From JACPUX01 sp964517465 (GTDB taxonomy: Bacteria > Pseudomonadota > Gammaproteobacteria > Burkholderiales > Casimicrobiaceae), in assembly GCA_964517465.1 (NCBI GenBank), contig CAZFEK010000006.1, positions 47,499-111,498 on the forward strand: 64,000 nt of DNA, given 5' to 3'. Positions 1 through 8,093 of this stretch are shown here, piece by piece. The position numbers and the translations under genes were made by a program. Under the pieces are notes generated by a model. The model ran no database searches. It worked only from the letters and a program-made list of their open reading frames with translations, and was not told the DNA's origin. The stretch's first letter is position 1. The number at the start of each line of letters is the position of its first letter.

Positions 1-1068
1 GATCCCACGGTTGCATTCAACTGTTCTGCGATCCAAGCTGTCGACACCACTACCGGTATGGGCACCTACATGGTTGCTCCCACCGGCGGTCTTTTTGGCG
101 GCGAGTCGCTGGTGAACGTGTTTGCCGGTACCGACTACAATGCTGATCCGGTTGCTCTCGATGCTTTCAGCAACGCCGTGATTTGGGCTTCGCCGGGCAG
201 CATTCGTCCGAATCTGGAAAACGTTCTGCCGGCAACCAGCACCACCTTCGCCAATTTGGGGGGTACGCCCTTGCTGGTGCAAACCGATTGGACTGGCGCT
301 GCATATCGCCCGGCCGATCCGGTCAGCGCAGTGTTGATGCACAACGCCATCGTTAACGAATACGTTGTCGATGGTTCTTCGGCCAACACCGCTTTTGGTA
401 CCGACTGGGTGGTGACCTTCCCGACGAAGACGTTCTACTACAACACGGCTGGACGTGTAGCCTATGCCGACGGCACGATCGAAATCCCGGTTCGTAAGTT
501 GTTCCAGCGCAACTATTACGGTTCCGAGGCGCTGGGTTCCGACACCGGCGCGTGCGACAACGTCGACCTGCGTCGTTGGGATCGCGAAGAGCGCAGCCCC
601 GTGCAGCAGGGCGGGTTCTCGCCCCCGCGGCCAGGGGAAGCTACGCCCACCATCTGCTGGGAAGCGAACGTCATTACGTTCAACAACAGCAATGTGCTGG
701 CCTCGAAGAACTCGCGTAACGTAACCGCGCCGGTTCCGAACTACGCCACGCCGGAAGGCTGGCAGCGTCTGGGCTTCCCGCTCGCCGCGTATAGCCTTGC
801 TTCTGCTCCGGCTAGCGTGGTAGCTACCTATGTAAATGCGCATTATTTGGCGGGCGGTTTCACGACCTACATCGCTTCGGGTGCGACCGCGGCGACGACC
901 GCCGACTTTGCGACCTACTATGGTCTGCCGAGCATCGGGTTCGCAGTCAATCGCTTTACCTTCAACGCCATGCCGACGTCCACGGGCACCGTTTTGTCGA
1001 ACTACGGCGCCAGCTTCATCCACAAGGGCTCCAAGTCGGTCACCTTTGGCTCGATCGTCATACCCTGA
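1..1068 (+). CDS. Probable secreted or surface protein, 5' end missing
   Basis: The reading frame is already open at base 1 and continues to a TGA at 1066-1068, so this is the C-terminal part (about 355 residues) of a longer protein whose start and any signal peptide lie outside the window. The visible part is rich in Thr, Ser, Ala, Tyr and Asn and poor in Lys, with alternating hydrophobic and polar stretches that suggest a beta-rich extracytoplasmic protein. Two Cys (in GACDNV and TICWEAN) could pair. I recognise no catalytic motif. The gene ends in a strong intrinsic terminator, which fits a well-expressed single gene. A structural surface or S-layer-like role is inference only. Confidence 0.6.
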   Translation, partial: DPTVAFNCSAIQAVDTTTGMGTYMVAPTGGLFGGESLVNVFAGTDYNADPVALDAFSNAVIWASPGSIRPNLENVLPATSTTFANLGGTPLLVQTDWTGAAYRPADPVSAVLMHNAIVNEYVVDGSSANTAFGTDWVVTFPTKTFYYNTAGRVAYADGTIEIPVRKLFQRNYYGSEALGSDTGACDNVDLRRWDREERSPVQQGGFSPPRPGEATPTICWEANVITFNNSNVLASKNSRNVTAPVPNYATPEGWQRLGFPLAAYSLASAPASVVATYVNAHYLAGGFTTYIASGATAATTADFATYYGLPSIGFAVNRFTFNAMPTSTGTVLSNYGASFIHKGSKSVTFGSIVIP

Positions 1069-1100
1069 TCGAACCAACGTACTTAGTGGCAAAGCAGTGC

Positions 1101-1130
1101 AAACGGGCGGAGCAATCCGCCCGTTTTTTT
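1101..1130 (+). terminator. Rho-independent terminator
   Basis: An 8-bp GC-rich stem (CGGGCGGA at 1104-1111, TCCGCCCG at 1116-1123) closes a GCAA tetraloop and is followed by seven T. It lies 35 bp after the stop codon of the first gene. The AAA before and TTT after extend the pairing. Confidence 0.92.
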
Positions 1131-1373
1131 CGCGAATGCTCGTGCACAACCCACTCATGTTCGCCCATGACAGTGAGAAGTGCGCACTTTGGCCCGCTAT
1201 TCGTAGCCCCAAGGCGGCCCAACGGGCCTTGCCTTTCCTAGGCAGTCAGGCTAGACTTTCCACCAGTGGCGCCATGGGGATAGGCGTCTCCGTTAACGCA
1301 CCGCTCCAACGACGAGTGAGACCGAGAAGCTCACCGCGGGAGCTTGTGCCTCGATTTGCGATAGGAGCATTCA

Positions 1374-3035
1374 ATGAGCCCCAAGATTTTTCGCCTGACG
1401 CCGCTGGTCGCAGCGCTTCCGTTCTGCACCGCGGTCGTCCATGCCGAAACGCTGAGCTATTTCGCTAGCCCAGACGCGACCGAGCCGACGCTGAGCTTCA
1501 ACACCAACTGTGCCGTCAGCGACCTCGACCTCAACAAGCCTCTGCGGAAACTGACCTGTCCAAGCGGCACCGTTCCACCTGCGCCCGTTTGCAGTAGCTT
1601 TGGTGCCATCAGTGCGTCGAGCGGCATGGGTGCGACCCCGGCTCGCGTCCTGGATGCCCGTCGCGGTGACACTTTGCTGTTCGTCGGTTCGTGCGCCAAA
1701 GGTTCCGGCTCCACTTCCAATGTCCCGCTCAGCTATCAGCTGTTGCCCAATGACGGAGATACGCCGATCGCCACCAGCCTTTCTCAGGCGCAATTCGCCA
1801 TAACCGTTCCCGCGACGGCGGAGCTGGGCAGTTATGTCACTTACCGTCTTCGCGCGGAACAGGCGGGCGCCACCAGCGGGTCGCTCTCCGCGACCTACAA
1901 AGTGGTTGATGCGCCGATCAATCCGCCACAGAACTGTAGCGTCAGCGGCTCTCCGAGCAATAGCTGGGTTACAGGCAACTCGCCGGCAACATTCTCGGTC
2001 TCGGGCTGCACTTCCCTCACCGGCAACGTAAGCTATCGCTGGCTCGTCAACGGCAGTCAGCAGTCCGGCCAGACTACTTCCAGCCTTTCCTCTTCGGCGC
2101 TGAACGGGTTAGCGACAAGCCCTCCTTCTCATACAATTACCGCACGAATCTGTAACGACCCGACCCAGGCGGATACCGGCGGCAGTTCCTGCGCTACGCC
2201 GAGTGCGACAGCCAGTGTCGTGGCGCAGAACGTCACGCCGACCCCGGCGTGCAGCATCGTACCGAATACCAGCATCTCCTCGGCTGTGCCCTCCGGCACG
2301 AACATCTCCTTCAGTCTGAGCTGTTCCAACATCAACGTCTCGGGTTACAACACCAGTTACGTCTGGACCCGCGACAACCCCACCAGCGAATTGAGCCGCA
2401 CGTCATCGGCTTCGTCTACGTTCACCAACAACGGCACCGCGGTAGCCTCCAGCAAGGTCTCCGTCCAGGTATGCAACTCGCCTGTCGGCGGCAGCACTTC
2501 CGAGTGCCAGACCCCCGCGCCCAGCGTTACCGTATCCATTGCCGCCGCTCCCGCCAACCCCAATACGCCGAGTTGCACCAACCTTTCCGGCATAACCACC
2601 ACGATCTATCACGAGTGGGATCTCAACACCCAGGGCAACCTGACCCTGGACTTGATTTATGGAAATACGATTGCAACGAGCAATTCTACGGCTATTGTCT
2701 ACGCCTTCACTACTCCCCGCGATCCATCGAGTATGCGTGGCACGATCAAGAGCGGCGGCACAAATCAAGCCGATGCCGAAAAATTGCTTGTTCTTGCGCC
2801 TACGGCCTGTGCCGCATGGAACGGAAGTGGCGTAATTGCGTATGCCTACGGAAACTCGCCGATCATTGGCTGGGGGCTGGGCAGCGGGACTCCCCCCGTG
2901 CTCCAACCCAACACCAAGTATTACATCACCATCACCAATCGCACATTCGATTACCCGAACTTAGTCCCGACCTGCACAACCGCCGTATCGAGCAGCGGTA
3001 TTTGCCAGACCGCGCTCTACATCACTAAACCCTAG
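1374..3035 (+). CDS. Exported Ser/Thr- and Cys-rich protein with Ig-like repeats
   Basis: This 553-residue protein begins with a Sec signal peptide (residues 1 to about 24, charged start, hydrophobic core, AVVHA cleavage site). The mature part is dominated by Ser, Thr, Asn, Gly and Pro and has regularly spaced Cys pairs. At least two stretches (about 185-280 and 285-395) share the pattern Cys...Ser/Thr...WLVNG or VWTRDN...Cys typical of Ig-like beta sandwiches. A distinct C-terminal domain follows (about 405-553). A weak AGGAG ribosome site precedes the ATG. It stands alone between a terminator and an inverted repeat. No enzyme motif is visible. Its composition makes it a plausible substrate for the nearby O-glycosyltransferase candidates, but that is inference. 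Confidence 0.7.
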   Translation: MSPKIFRLTPLVAALPFCTAVVHAETLSYFASPDATEPTLSFNTNCAVSDLDLNKPLRKLTCPSGTVPPAPVCSSFGAISASSGMGATPARVLDARRGDTLLFVGSCAKGSGSTSNVPLSYQLLPNDGDTPIATSLSQAQFAITVPATAELGSYVTYRLRAEQAGATSGSLSATYKVVDAPINPPQNCSVSGSPSNSWVTGNSPATFSVSGCTSLTGNVSYRWLVNGSQQSGQTTSSLSSSALNGLATSPPSHTITARICNDPTQADTGGSSCATPSATASVVAQNVTPTPACSIVPNTSISSAVPSGTNISFSLSCSNINVSGYNTSYVWTRDNPTSELSRTSSASSTFTNNGTAVASSKVSVQVCNSPVGGSTSECQTPAPSVTVSIAAAPANPNTPSCTNLSGITTTIYHEWDLNTQGNLTLDLIYGNTIATSNSTAIVYAFTTPRDPSSMRGTIKSGGTNQADAEKLLVLAPTACAAWNGSGVIAYAYGNSPIIGWGLGSGTPPVLQPNTKYYITITNRTFDYPNLVPTCTTAVSSSGICQTALYITKP

Positions 3036-3083
3036 AACTGGCGAGCCGCTCTGCGCCTCTGGCGCTCGCTTGCTTGATCGCGC

Positions 3084-3117
3084 CCCGCGAACCCGCCGCC
3101 CAGGCCGGGTTCGCGGG
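3084..3117. repeat. 12-bp perfect inverted repeat, possible terminator
   Basis: CCCGCGAACCCG (3084-3095) and CGGGTTCGCGGG (3106-3117) pair perfectly around a 10-nt loop, 48 bp after the stop codon of the Ig-like protein gene. No T tract follows, so it may end transcription weakly, act as an RNA stabiliser, or need Rho. Confidence 0.5.
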
Positions 3118-3154
3118 CTCGCGGTATTGACCCAATCATTTTCCATAGTTCGAC

Positions 3155-4129
3155 ATGAAACGACACTACCGTCTTCCTAAACCCGTTCTCCTCGCCGTCG
3201 CGCTTCTGCTCGGCCATGTCTTGCACCCGACCTACGCGGCCGAGGATGCCCGCGATCTGGATCGGCCCCTGGCCAAGACCCAATCCACGACGGTCACCAT
3301 CGGTGATTTTCGCGCAGACCTGATGCGCCTCCCCGAAGAACTGCGCGGCGAAGTCCTCGTCAGCGAGCGCCGACTGGCTTCCGTCATCCAAAACGTATTG
3401 AAAGCCAAGACCCTTGCGGCCGAAGCGCGCCGCCTAGGCTTGGATAAGGATCCTCTCAATGCGCGCGCCATCGCTCTGGGCACCGATCGAGTCCTAACCG
3501 CGCTTTACTTCGATTACGTCAACGCGAAAGCGCGGAAAGAGTTCGACGCGAACCTCGAAGGCCATACCCGCAGAGCCAAGGACATATTCGCTGTGAAGGC
3601 GGACCAATACATCGAACCCGAGCAAATGCGGGCAGCGCACATTTTGATCGAGGCCAAGAAACCCAGCCGCGACCAAGCTCGCGCTCTTGCTGACAAGCTT
3701 CGCGCCGAACTGGCCGCAGGCGCCGATTTTGCGGAACTCGCGAAGGTGCACTCGGACGATCCCGGCTCGAAAAGCCGGGGTGGAGACTTGGGTTTCTTCG
3801 AGGCCAAGGCAATGGTCAAGCCCTTCGCCGACGAGGCCTTTCGCCTTAGCGCCAAAGAACCCTTGAGTTCCGTGATCGAAACCCAGTACGGGTTCCACAT
3901 TATCAAGTTTCTCGATCGTAAACCGGCGCGCCAGAAAACCTTCGATGAGGTCAAAGGCACCATCCTTGCCGGACTCAAACAGCAGTACGCCGCCGAAGCA
4001 TTAACTGCCCACCAGCGAGATTTTCTTGCCGACACGAGCCTAGTGGTGGATGAGAAGGCTTTCGAATCGATACACCTCAAGCTGACGCCGGAATTGCTGC
4101 GCGCTGCGGCGGCCAACCCCGGTCAGTGA
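3155..4129 (+). CDS. Exported parvulin-type peptidyl-prolyl isomerase
   Basis: The 324-residue product starts with a signal peptide (residues 1 to about 28). After a helical N-terminal region it has a PpiC/rotamase domain at about 158-255. The landmarks are the initial AAHIL strand, the FAELAKVHSDDPGSKSRGGDLGFF core, and the closing YGFHIIKF segment. The family catalyses cis/trans isomerisation of prolyl bonds and acts as a chaperone in the periplasm (SurA, PrsA and PpiD relatives). The order of helical cap then single parvulin domain resembles PrsA/EpsD-type proteins found beside exopolysaccharide genes. It lies 47 bp before the ABC exporter genes. A role in folding export or surface proteins of this locus is likely but not shown. 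Confidence 0.85.
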   Translation: MKRHYRLPKPVLLAVALLLGHVLHPTYAAEDARDLDRPLAKTQSTTVTIGDFRADLMRLPEELRGEVLVSERRLASVIQNVLKAKTLAAEARRLGLDKDPLNARAIALGTDRVLTALYFDYVNAKARKEFDANLEGHTRRAKDIFAVKADQYIEPEQMRAAHILIEAKKPSRDQARALADKLRAELAAGADFAELAKVHSDDPGSKSRGGDLGFFEAKAMVKPFADEAFRLSAKEPLSSVIETQYGFHIIKFLDRKPARQKTFDEVKGTILAGLKQQYAAEALTAHQRDFLADTSLVVDEKAFESIHLKLTPELLRAAAANPGQ

Positions 4130-4176
4130 GCATGGACTGATCCGAGAGCTATTAGGCTGAAGCAACCGAGACGGCA

Positions 4177-4989
4177 TTGGCCACCCCGACCCTGGCCCGC
4201 ACCAACTTTGCCCATCCTGAATCTGTCCGCTATCGCACCCTGTTCGCGAACTTCTATCGCCGGGAGTTACGCAATCGTTACATCGGTTCGTTAAGTGGCA
4301 AGTTCTGGGCTTTTCTGCACCCACTGTTGCTTCTGGGGGTTTACACCTTCATCTTCACGCTGGTGTTTCGCCCGCCGGAGCTTTCCGGTAAAAATTTCCT
4401 TCTTTTCGTCGCCATTGGCTTGTGGCCGTGGCTTGCCTTTCAGGAGGCGTTGTTGCGCGGCACCGGCGCGATCGGTGCCTATGCGGGCCTAATCAAGAAA
4501 GTGGCCTTTCCGCACGAACTCATCGTGTACGCCAGTGTCGCCGCAACTTTCACGCTTCATTTCACCGGCTACGCTTTAGTGATGATCGTTCTGTGGGCGG
4601 TCGGCCAACCCGTGACTGCGAGTGGCGCATTGCTCGCGGGTCTCCTTTGGTTCGTTCTTCTGCTCGGAACTTTCGGCATTACCCTCCTTTTCGCCGCACT
4701 GCAAGTGTTCCTCAAGGATACCGAGCACATCCTCAACCCCGCGATGCAAGTCCTCTTCTTTCTCGCGCCGATCCTTTATCCGCTCAGTCTAGTTCCCAAA
4801 GGCCTGCGCCCCTGGGTCGAGGCCAATCCGATGAGTTATCTGGTCGGACGGCTGCGCGACGGGCTCGAAAGTGGCTTTCCCTGGCCACATGCCGGGGATC
4901 TTCTGGCCTTTCTCGTGGCCATCGCAATCCTGATCCTGGGTCGCGCCTTTTTTAGCCGGCTGTCTCCCTATTTCGAAGATTTCGTGTAA
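4177..4989 (+). CDS. wzm: ABC-2 type polysaccharide exporter, permease subunit
   Basis: This 270-residue membrane protein has about six hydrophobic segments and the ABC-2 transporter layout of Wzm/KpsM/TagG. It opens with a cytoplasmic amphipathic stretch (FYRRELRNRYIGSLSGKFW) and ends near SRLSPYFEDFV, as typical O-antigen permeases do. The predicted start is TTG at 4177, because no in-frame ATG or GTG lies close upstream. The ATPase gene follows 22 bp later. Together they should move an undecaprenyl-linked polysaccharide from the cytoplasmic to the periplasmic face of the inner membrane. Confidence 0.88.
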   Translation: MATPTLARTNFAHPESVRYRTLFANFYRRELRNRYIGSLSGKFWAFLHPLLLLGVYTFIFTLVFRPPELSGKNFLLFVAIGLWPWLAFQEALLRGTGAIGAYAGLIKKVAFPHELIVYASVAATFTLHFTGYALVMIVLWAVGQPVTASGALLAGLLWFVLLLGTFGITLLFAALQVFLKDTEHILNPAMQVLFFLAPILYPLSLVPKGLRPWVEANPMSYLVGRLRDGLESGFPWPHAGDLLAFLVAIAILILGRAFFSRLSPYFEDFV

Positions 4990-5011
4990 GCAGAGCAAAG
5001 GTCGGCGCGGG

Positions 5012-6202
5012 ATGGAAAGTTTGCTCACTCTGGACCATATCGGAAAAGACTACCCTCGCCTGCAGGAAACGGGGAGTCAAGTGCGCACCTTTCTGTCGCT
5101 CCTGTGTGGCCAAGGCGTTCGAGACCACTATCGAGCGGTCCACGACATAACCATCGACCTTCGGCGCGGTGAATCCCTAGGCGTGATTGGCGAAAATGGG
5201 GCGGGAAAATCCACGCTGCTTAAGATCATCGCTGGAGTGATCAAACCCACCCGAGGTCGGTGCACGGTTCGCGGCCGGGTGTCCGCTCTGCTAGAACTGG
5301 GAAGCGGGTTCCATCCGGAGTATTCCGGCCTGGAGAACATCGACCTGGCAGCGGCGCTCTTGGGGCTCTCGGCAACGGAAGTGCGCGCCAAACGTGATGA
5401 AATCATTGCCTTCGCCGACCTAGGCGAACACATCCACCAGCCAATCAAGCACTATTCCTCGGGGATGGTGGTACGGCTCGGCTTCGCCGTGGCAACGGCG
5501 CTGGATCCGGAAATCTTGATTACCGACGAGGTACTCGCGGTTGGAGACGAATCCTTCCAGAAGAAGTGCATTCGCTGGATTGAGACCTTCCTGGGGGCAG
5601 GTGGGACGTTATTGCTATGTTCTCACTCGATGTACCATATTCAGAAGCTTTGCCAGCGAGCGCTTTGGCTGCACCAGGGGGAAGCTCGCATGCTCGGCAA
5701 TGCGGCTGAAGTGACGCAGGAATACCTTGCCTATCACGAAAAGAAGGAGCTGGCGGCGAAAGAAATGGAGACGCCGGCCCACGCGACCCGCACACCCCAA
5801 GGTGCCTATGCGATCGTCGAGTTTCGCTTGGAGGACGATCGCGGCGCGGCCGTCGATCGCGTTGCACATCACGGAGCCTTCCGAGCCGTGGGTGTCGCCC
5901 ATGCCGACGATGGACGGACGCCGGTCATAGTAATCGGGCTCGTGCGCGCCGACGGCACTCCGGTTTATGGCACCCTGAGTGAAATCGACGGCTATTTTCC
6001 GCGCCCTATCGGCGACAACCGTTTTCGATTCGTGCTACGCTTCGACGACGTGCAAGCGCTTCCTGGAAAATACGCAGTTCGGGCGCACGCCATGGATCCC
6101 GAGGGGTTGCGTCTCTTTGATACTTGGGAGATTGAGTTGAGCGTAAGCGGGAGCTCTCGCGAACTGGGGTTGTGTCAGCTTCCGCATACCTGGTTGGAAT
6201 AG
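5012..6202 (+). CDS. wzt: ABC polysaccharide exporter ATPase with C-terminal carbohydrate-binding domain
   Basis: The 396-residue product has a full ABC ATPase domain: Walker A GENGAGKST at about 60-68, signature-like HYSSGM at about 147, Walker B ILITDE at about 168-173, and switch His in LCSHSM near 206. Residues from about 265 to the end form an extra beta-rich domain of the Wzt C-terminal type. In the E. coli O9a and O12-type systems this domain binds the modified non-reducing end of the glycan before export. Its presence predicts a chain that is capped before export, which fits the methyltransferase gene three genes downstream. Confidence 0.9.
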   Translation: MESLLTLDHIGKDYPRLQETGSQVRTFLSLLCGQGVRDHYRAVHDITIDLRRGESLGVIGENGAGKSTLLKIIAGVIKPTRGRCTVRGRVSALLELGSGFHPEYSGLENIDLAAALLGLSATEVRAKRDEIIAFADLGEHIHQPIKHYSSGMVVRLGFAVATALDPEILITDEVLAVGDESFQKKCIRWIETFLGAGGTLLLCSHSMYHIQKLCQRALWLHQGEARMLGNAAEVTQEYLAYHEKKELAAKEMETPAHATRTPQGAYAIVEFRLEDDRGAAVDRVAHHGAFRAVGVAHADDGRTPVIVIGLVRADGTPVYGTLSEIDGYFPRPIGDNRFRFVLRFDDVQALPGKYAVRAHAMDPEGLRLFDTWEIELSVSGSSRELGLCQLPHTWLE

Positions 6203-6206
6203 TCCG

Positions 6207-7124
6207 GTGTTGAAGGAAACCCTCCGCGACGCGCTGCAGCTCTTCGCGATGCCCCTGTTGTCCGCATGTCTGCCGTGGCGAGTGGGATTCGGCCTTCTGC
6301 GTGCCTTTGCGGAGGCGAAATGGATTTTTCGGCAGGAGACGGCGCAAGCGCTCGCAGGTGTACGCACCGTGCAGCCGATCGAAGACCCAAGCGCGTGGGA
6401 GAGTCACCATCGCTTGATTCGTCTGGTTGACCATGCCGACCTCTACCTTTCCCTCTCTCGAGGAGACCGATGGCTGGACGAGAACATTCAGGTCACCGGA
6501 CAATGGCCCGAGAAAGGACCGTTCCTCGCGGCCTTTCTCCACTGGGGGGCCGGTATGTGGGCATTGCGGCACCTGCGCCGCTCCGGCCGACGTGCTGCAT
6601 TTCTTTCCATACGCTTCGACCGTGCGATGTTTCGCGGCTGGCCGCTGCGTTATGCCTACGCGCGCTTGCGCGCCTGGACCACGGCGCGCGCGGCGGGCGG
6701 CGGCCTGATCTTCACGGGCGGTGCCCGCGATGCGATGCGCGACCATTTTGCGGCGGGCGGCAACATCGTCGCCGCGATCGATGTGCCGCCGGTGGGCGAC
6801 CGTGATGCTCTTCCAGTAAAGCTATTCGGGCGACCCGCTGCGCTCACCGCAGGTATATTCGAGGTGGCGGCGCAACTGAAGGTTCCAATCGTTCTCTTCA
6901 CGGTTGCATTGAACCCAGTGGACGGAACCAGGCGGCTTGATATCAATCCGCCGGTGGTGGGTCACAACGCGCTTGAGCTTGCAGTGCTGTTTGCGCAGCG
7001 CCTTGAAAGTGCACTCCAAGCCGCCTCGCCGGCGTGGCACTTTTGGGCCCACGTGCAGCAGTTCTTTTCGAGCGAAGCAAGCACGGAGCCTGTGCGGAGC
7101 CTGGCCCATGCCGATCTGGCGTGA
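6207..7124 (+). CDS. LpxL/HtrB-like acyltransferase homologue, first of a tandem pair
   Basis: This 305-residue protein has the overall order of the lipid A late acyltransferase family: an N-terminal hydrophobic stretch, then a core GPFLAAFLHWGAGMWAL block, then GGLIFTGG and a VPIVLFTV strand. His112 sits where the HX4(D/E) catalytic His should be, but the fifth following residue is Met instead of Asp or Glu. The enzyme may therefore use other chemistry or be inactive. Translation starts at GTG 6207 (TTG 6210 is possible), 4 bp after wzt. The next gene is a paralogue sharing the identical 11-mer LVDHADLYLSL. The name reflects fold-level similarity only. Confidence 0.62.
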   Translation: MLKETLRDALQLFAMPLLSACLPWRVGFGLLRAFAEAKWIFRQETAQALAGVRTVQPIEDPSAWESHHRLIRLVDHADLYLSLSRGDRWLDENIQVTGQWPEKGPFLAAFLHWGAGMWALRHLRRSGRRAAFLSIRFDRAMFRGWPLRYAYARLRAWTTARAAGGGLIFTGGARDAMRDHFAAGGNIVAAIDVPPVGDRDALPVKLFGRPAALTAGIFEVAAQLKVPIVLFTVALNPVDGTRRLDINPPVVGHNALELAVLFAQRLESALQAASPAWHFWAHVQQFFSSEASTEPVRSLAHADLA

Positions 7125-7986
7125 TCTTCTGGACCTTTACCTCGCACCCGCGAGTGCCGGCCTGTTGCCTTGGCCGCGGGCGTTTCGATGGCTGCGGTGG
7201 CTGGCCAGCCGCGAACTGCTTTACACGCAAGACGTCGCAGCCGCCAAGCGCGAACGTGAAACGGTGCTCCGCTCCGAGACCCCAGCACAATGGCGAGATT
7301 CCTTTCGCCTTGTGAAGCTGGTGGACCATGCCGATCTCTACCTTTCGCTTACCCGCAGTGACTCATGGATGAAGCGGTACCTTCGGGTAAGCGGTGCTTG
7401 GCCGAAACAGGGGCCGTTCATCGCCTTCACCTTTCATTGGGGAACGGGGTTTTGGTCCCTGCGGCACTTGCGCGCAACAGGGCTTCGACCAGCCATGCTT
7501 TCCACGCCGCTCGGCCCGGCCCCGCCGCTGGGAGATTGGCGCGGAAGATACGGCTTCTGGCGCAATCGCGAGGTGGCGCGCGCCACGGGCGAAGCGATCA
7601 TCTACCTTGGCGGTGCAAAGGACAAAATACGCCGGCATCTCGCCAGCGGTGGTGTCGTGGTCGGACTCATGGACGTCCCGTCCTGCCAGACTCCGGAGTC
7701 AATCGCCGTCGAAATTCTGGGCAGACCCTCGGCGCTGCCGCGCGGATTGCTCGACCTTGCGTCCGAGTTGTCTGTGCCGCTGGTGCCGTTTCTCCTCTCC
7801 CTCGACATCGCGACTGGCCAAAGGCATCTGCGAATCTGCAGCCCCCTGGCCGGTGCTAGCACCGAGGATCTGGCCCGCGACGCGGCCGCGCTAATGAGCG
7901 AAACGCTAGGAGCCGATCCTCCGGCGTGGCATCGGTGGGCGGACGCAAGTTTGTTCTTTTCAGCAGCAAAGCAGCAAAGAGGTTAG
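7108..7986 (+). CDS. LpxL/HtrB-like acyltransferase homologue, second of the pair
   Basis: This 292-residue paralogue of the preceding protein overlaps that gene by 17 bp. The ATG at 7108 is preferred over an upstream in-frame start at 6937 because that longer reading lies entirely within the previous gene. Matching landmarks are LVDHADLYLSL at about 71-81, GPFIAFTFHWGTGFWSLRHLR around His110, and GEAIIYLGG. As in its partner the acidic residue of HX4(D/E) is absent (Phe115). Shared loss in both copies suggests a defined subfamily and not random decay. It may modify a lipid or glycan of this locus. The substrate is unknown. Confidence 0.62.
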   Translation: MPIWRDLLDLYLAPASAGLLPWPRAFRWLRWLASRELLYTQDVAAAKRERETVLRSETPAQWRDSFRLVKLVDHADLYLSLTRSDSWMKRYLRVSGAWPKQGPFIAFTFHWGTGFWSLRHLRATGLRPAMLSTPLGPAPPLGDWRGRYGFWRNREVARATGEAIIYLGGAKDKIRRHLASGGVVVGLMDVPSCQTPESIAVEILGRPSALPRGLLDLASELSVPLVPFLLSLDIATGQRHLRICSPLAGASTEDLARDAAALMSETLGADPPAWHRWADASLFFSAAKQQRG

Positions 7987-7992
7987 AATACG

Positions 7993-8004
7993 GGGCAATT
8001 GCCC
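7993..8004. repeat. 12-bp palindrome upstream of the methyltransferase gene
   Basis: GGGCAATTGCCC is a perfect palindrome just after the stop codon of the second acyltransferase-like gene and 90 bp before the likely methyltransferase start. It could be a protein binding site or chance in GC-rich DNA. Confidence 0.3.
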
Positions 8005-8093
8005 GAGGCAGTCCATTTGCCGCAAAGGCAGAGGTGTTTGTGCGCCCGAGCGTCAGCCCGGATCGGCGAACAATAGCCAGCCAAGCCACCCGC

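Noticed and set aside
836..1468. 210-codon open frame across the first terminator
   Set aside because: It runs through the 3' end of the surface protein gene, the terminator and the start of the next gene in another frame. There is no coding character.
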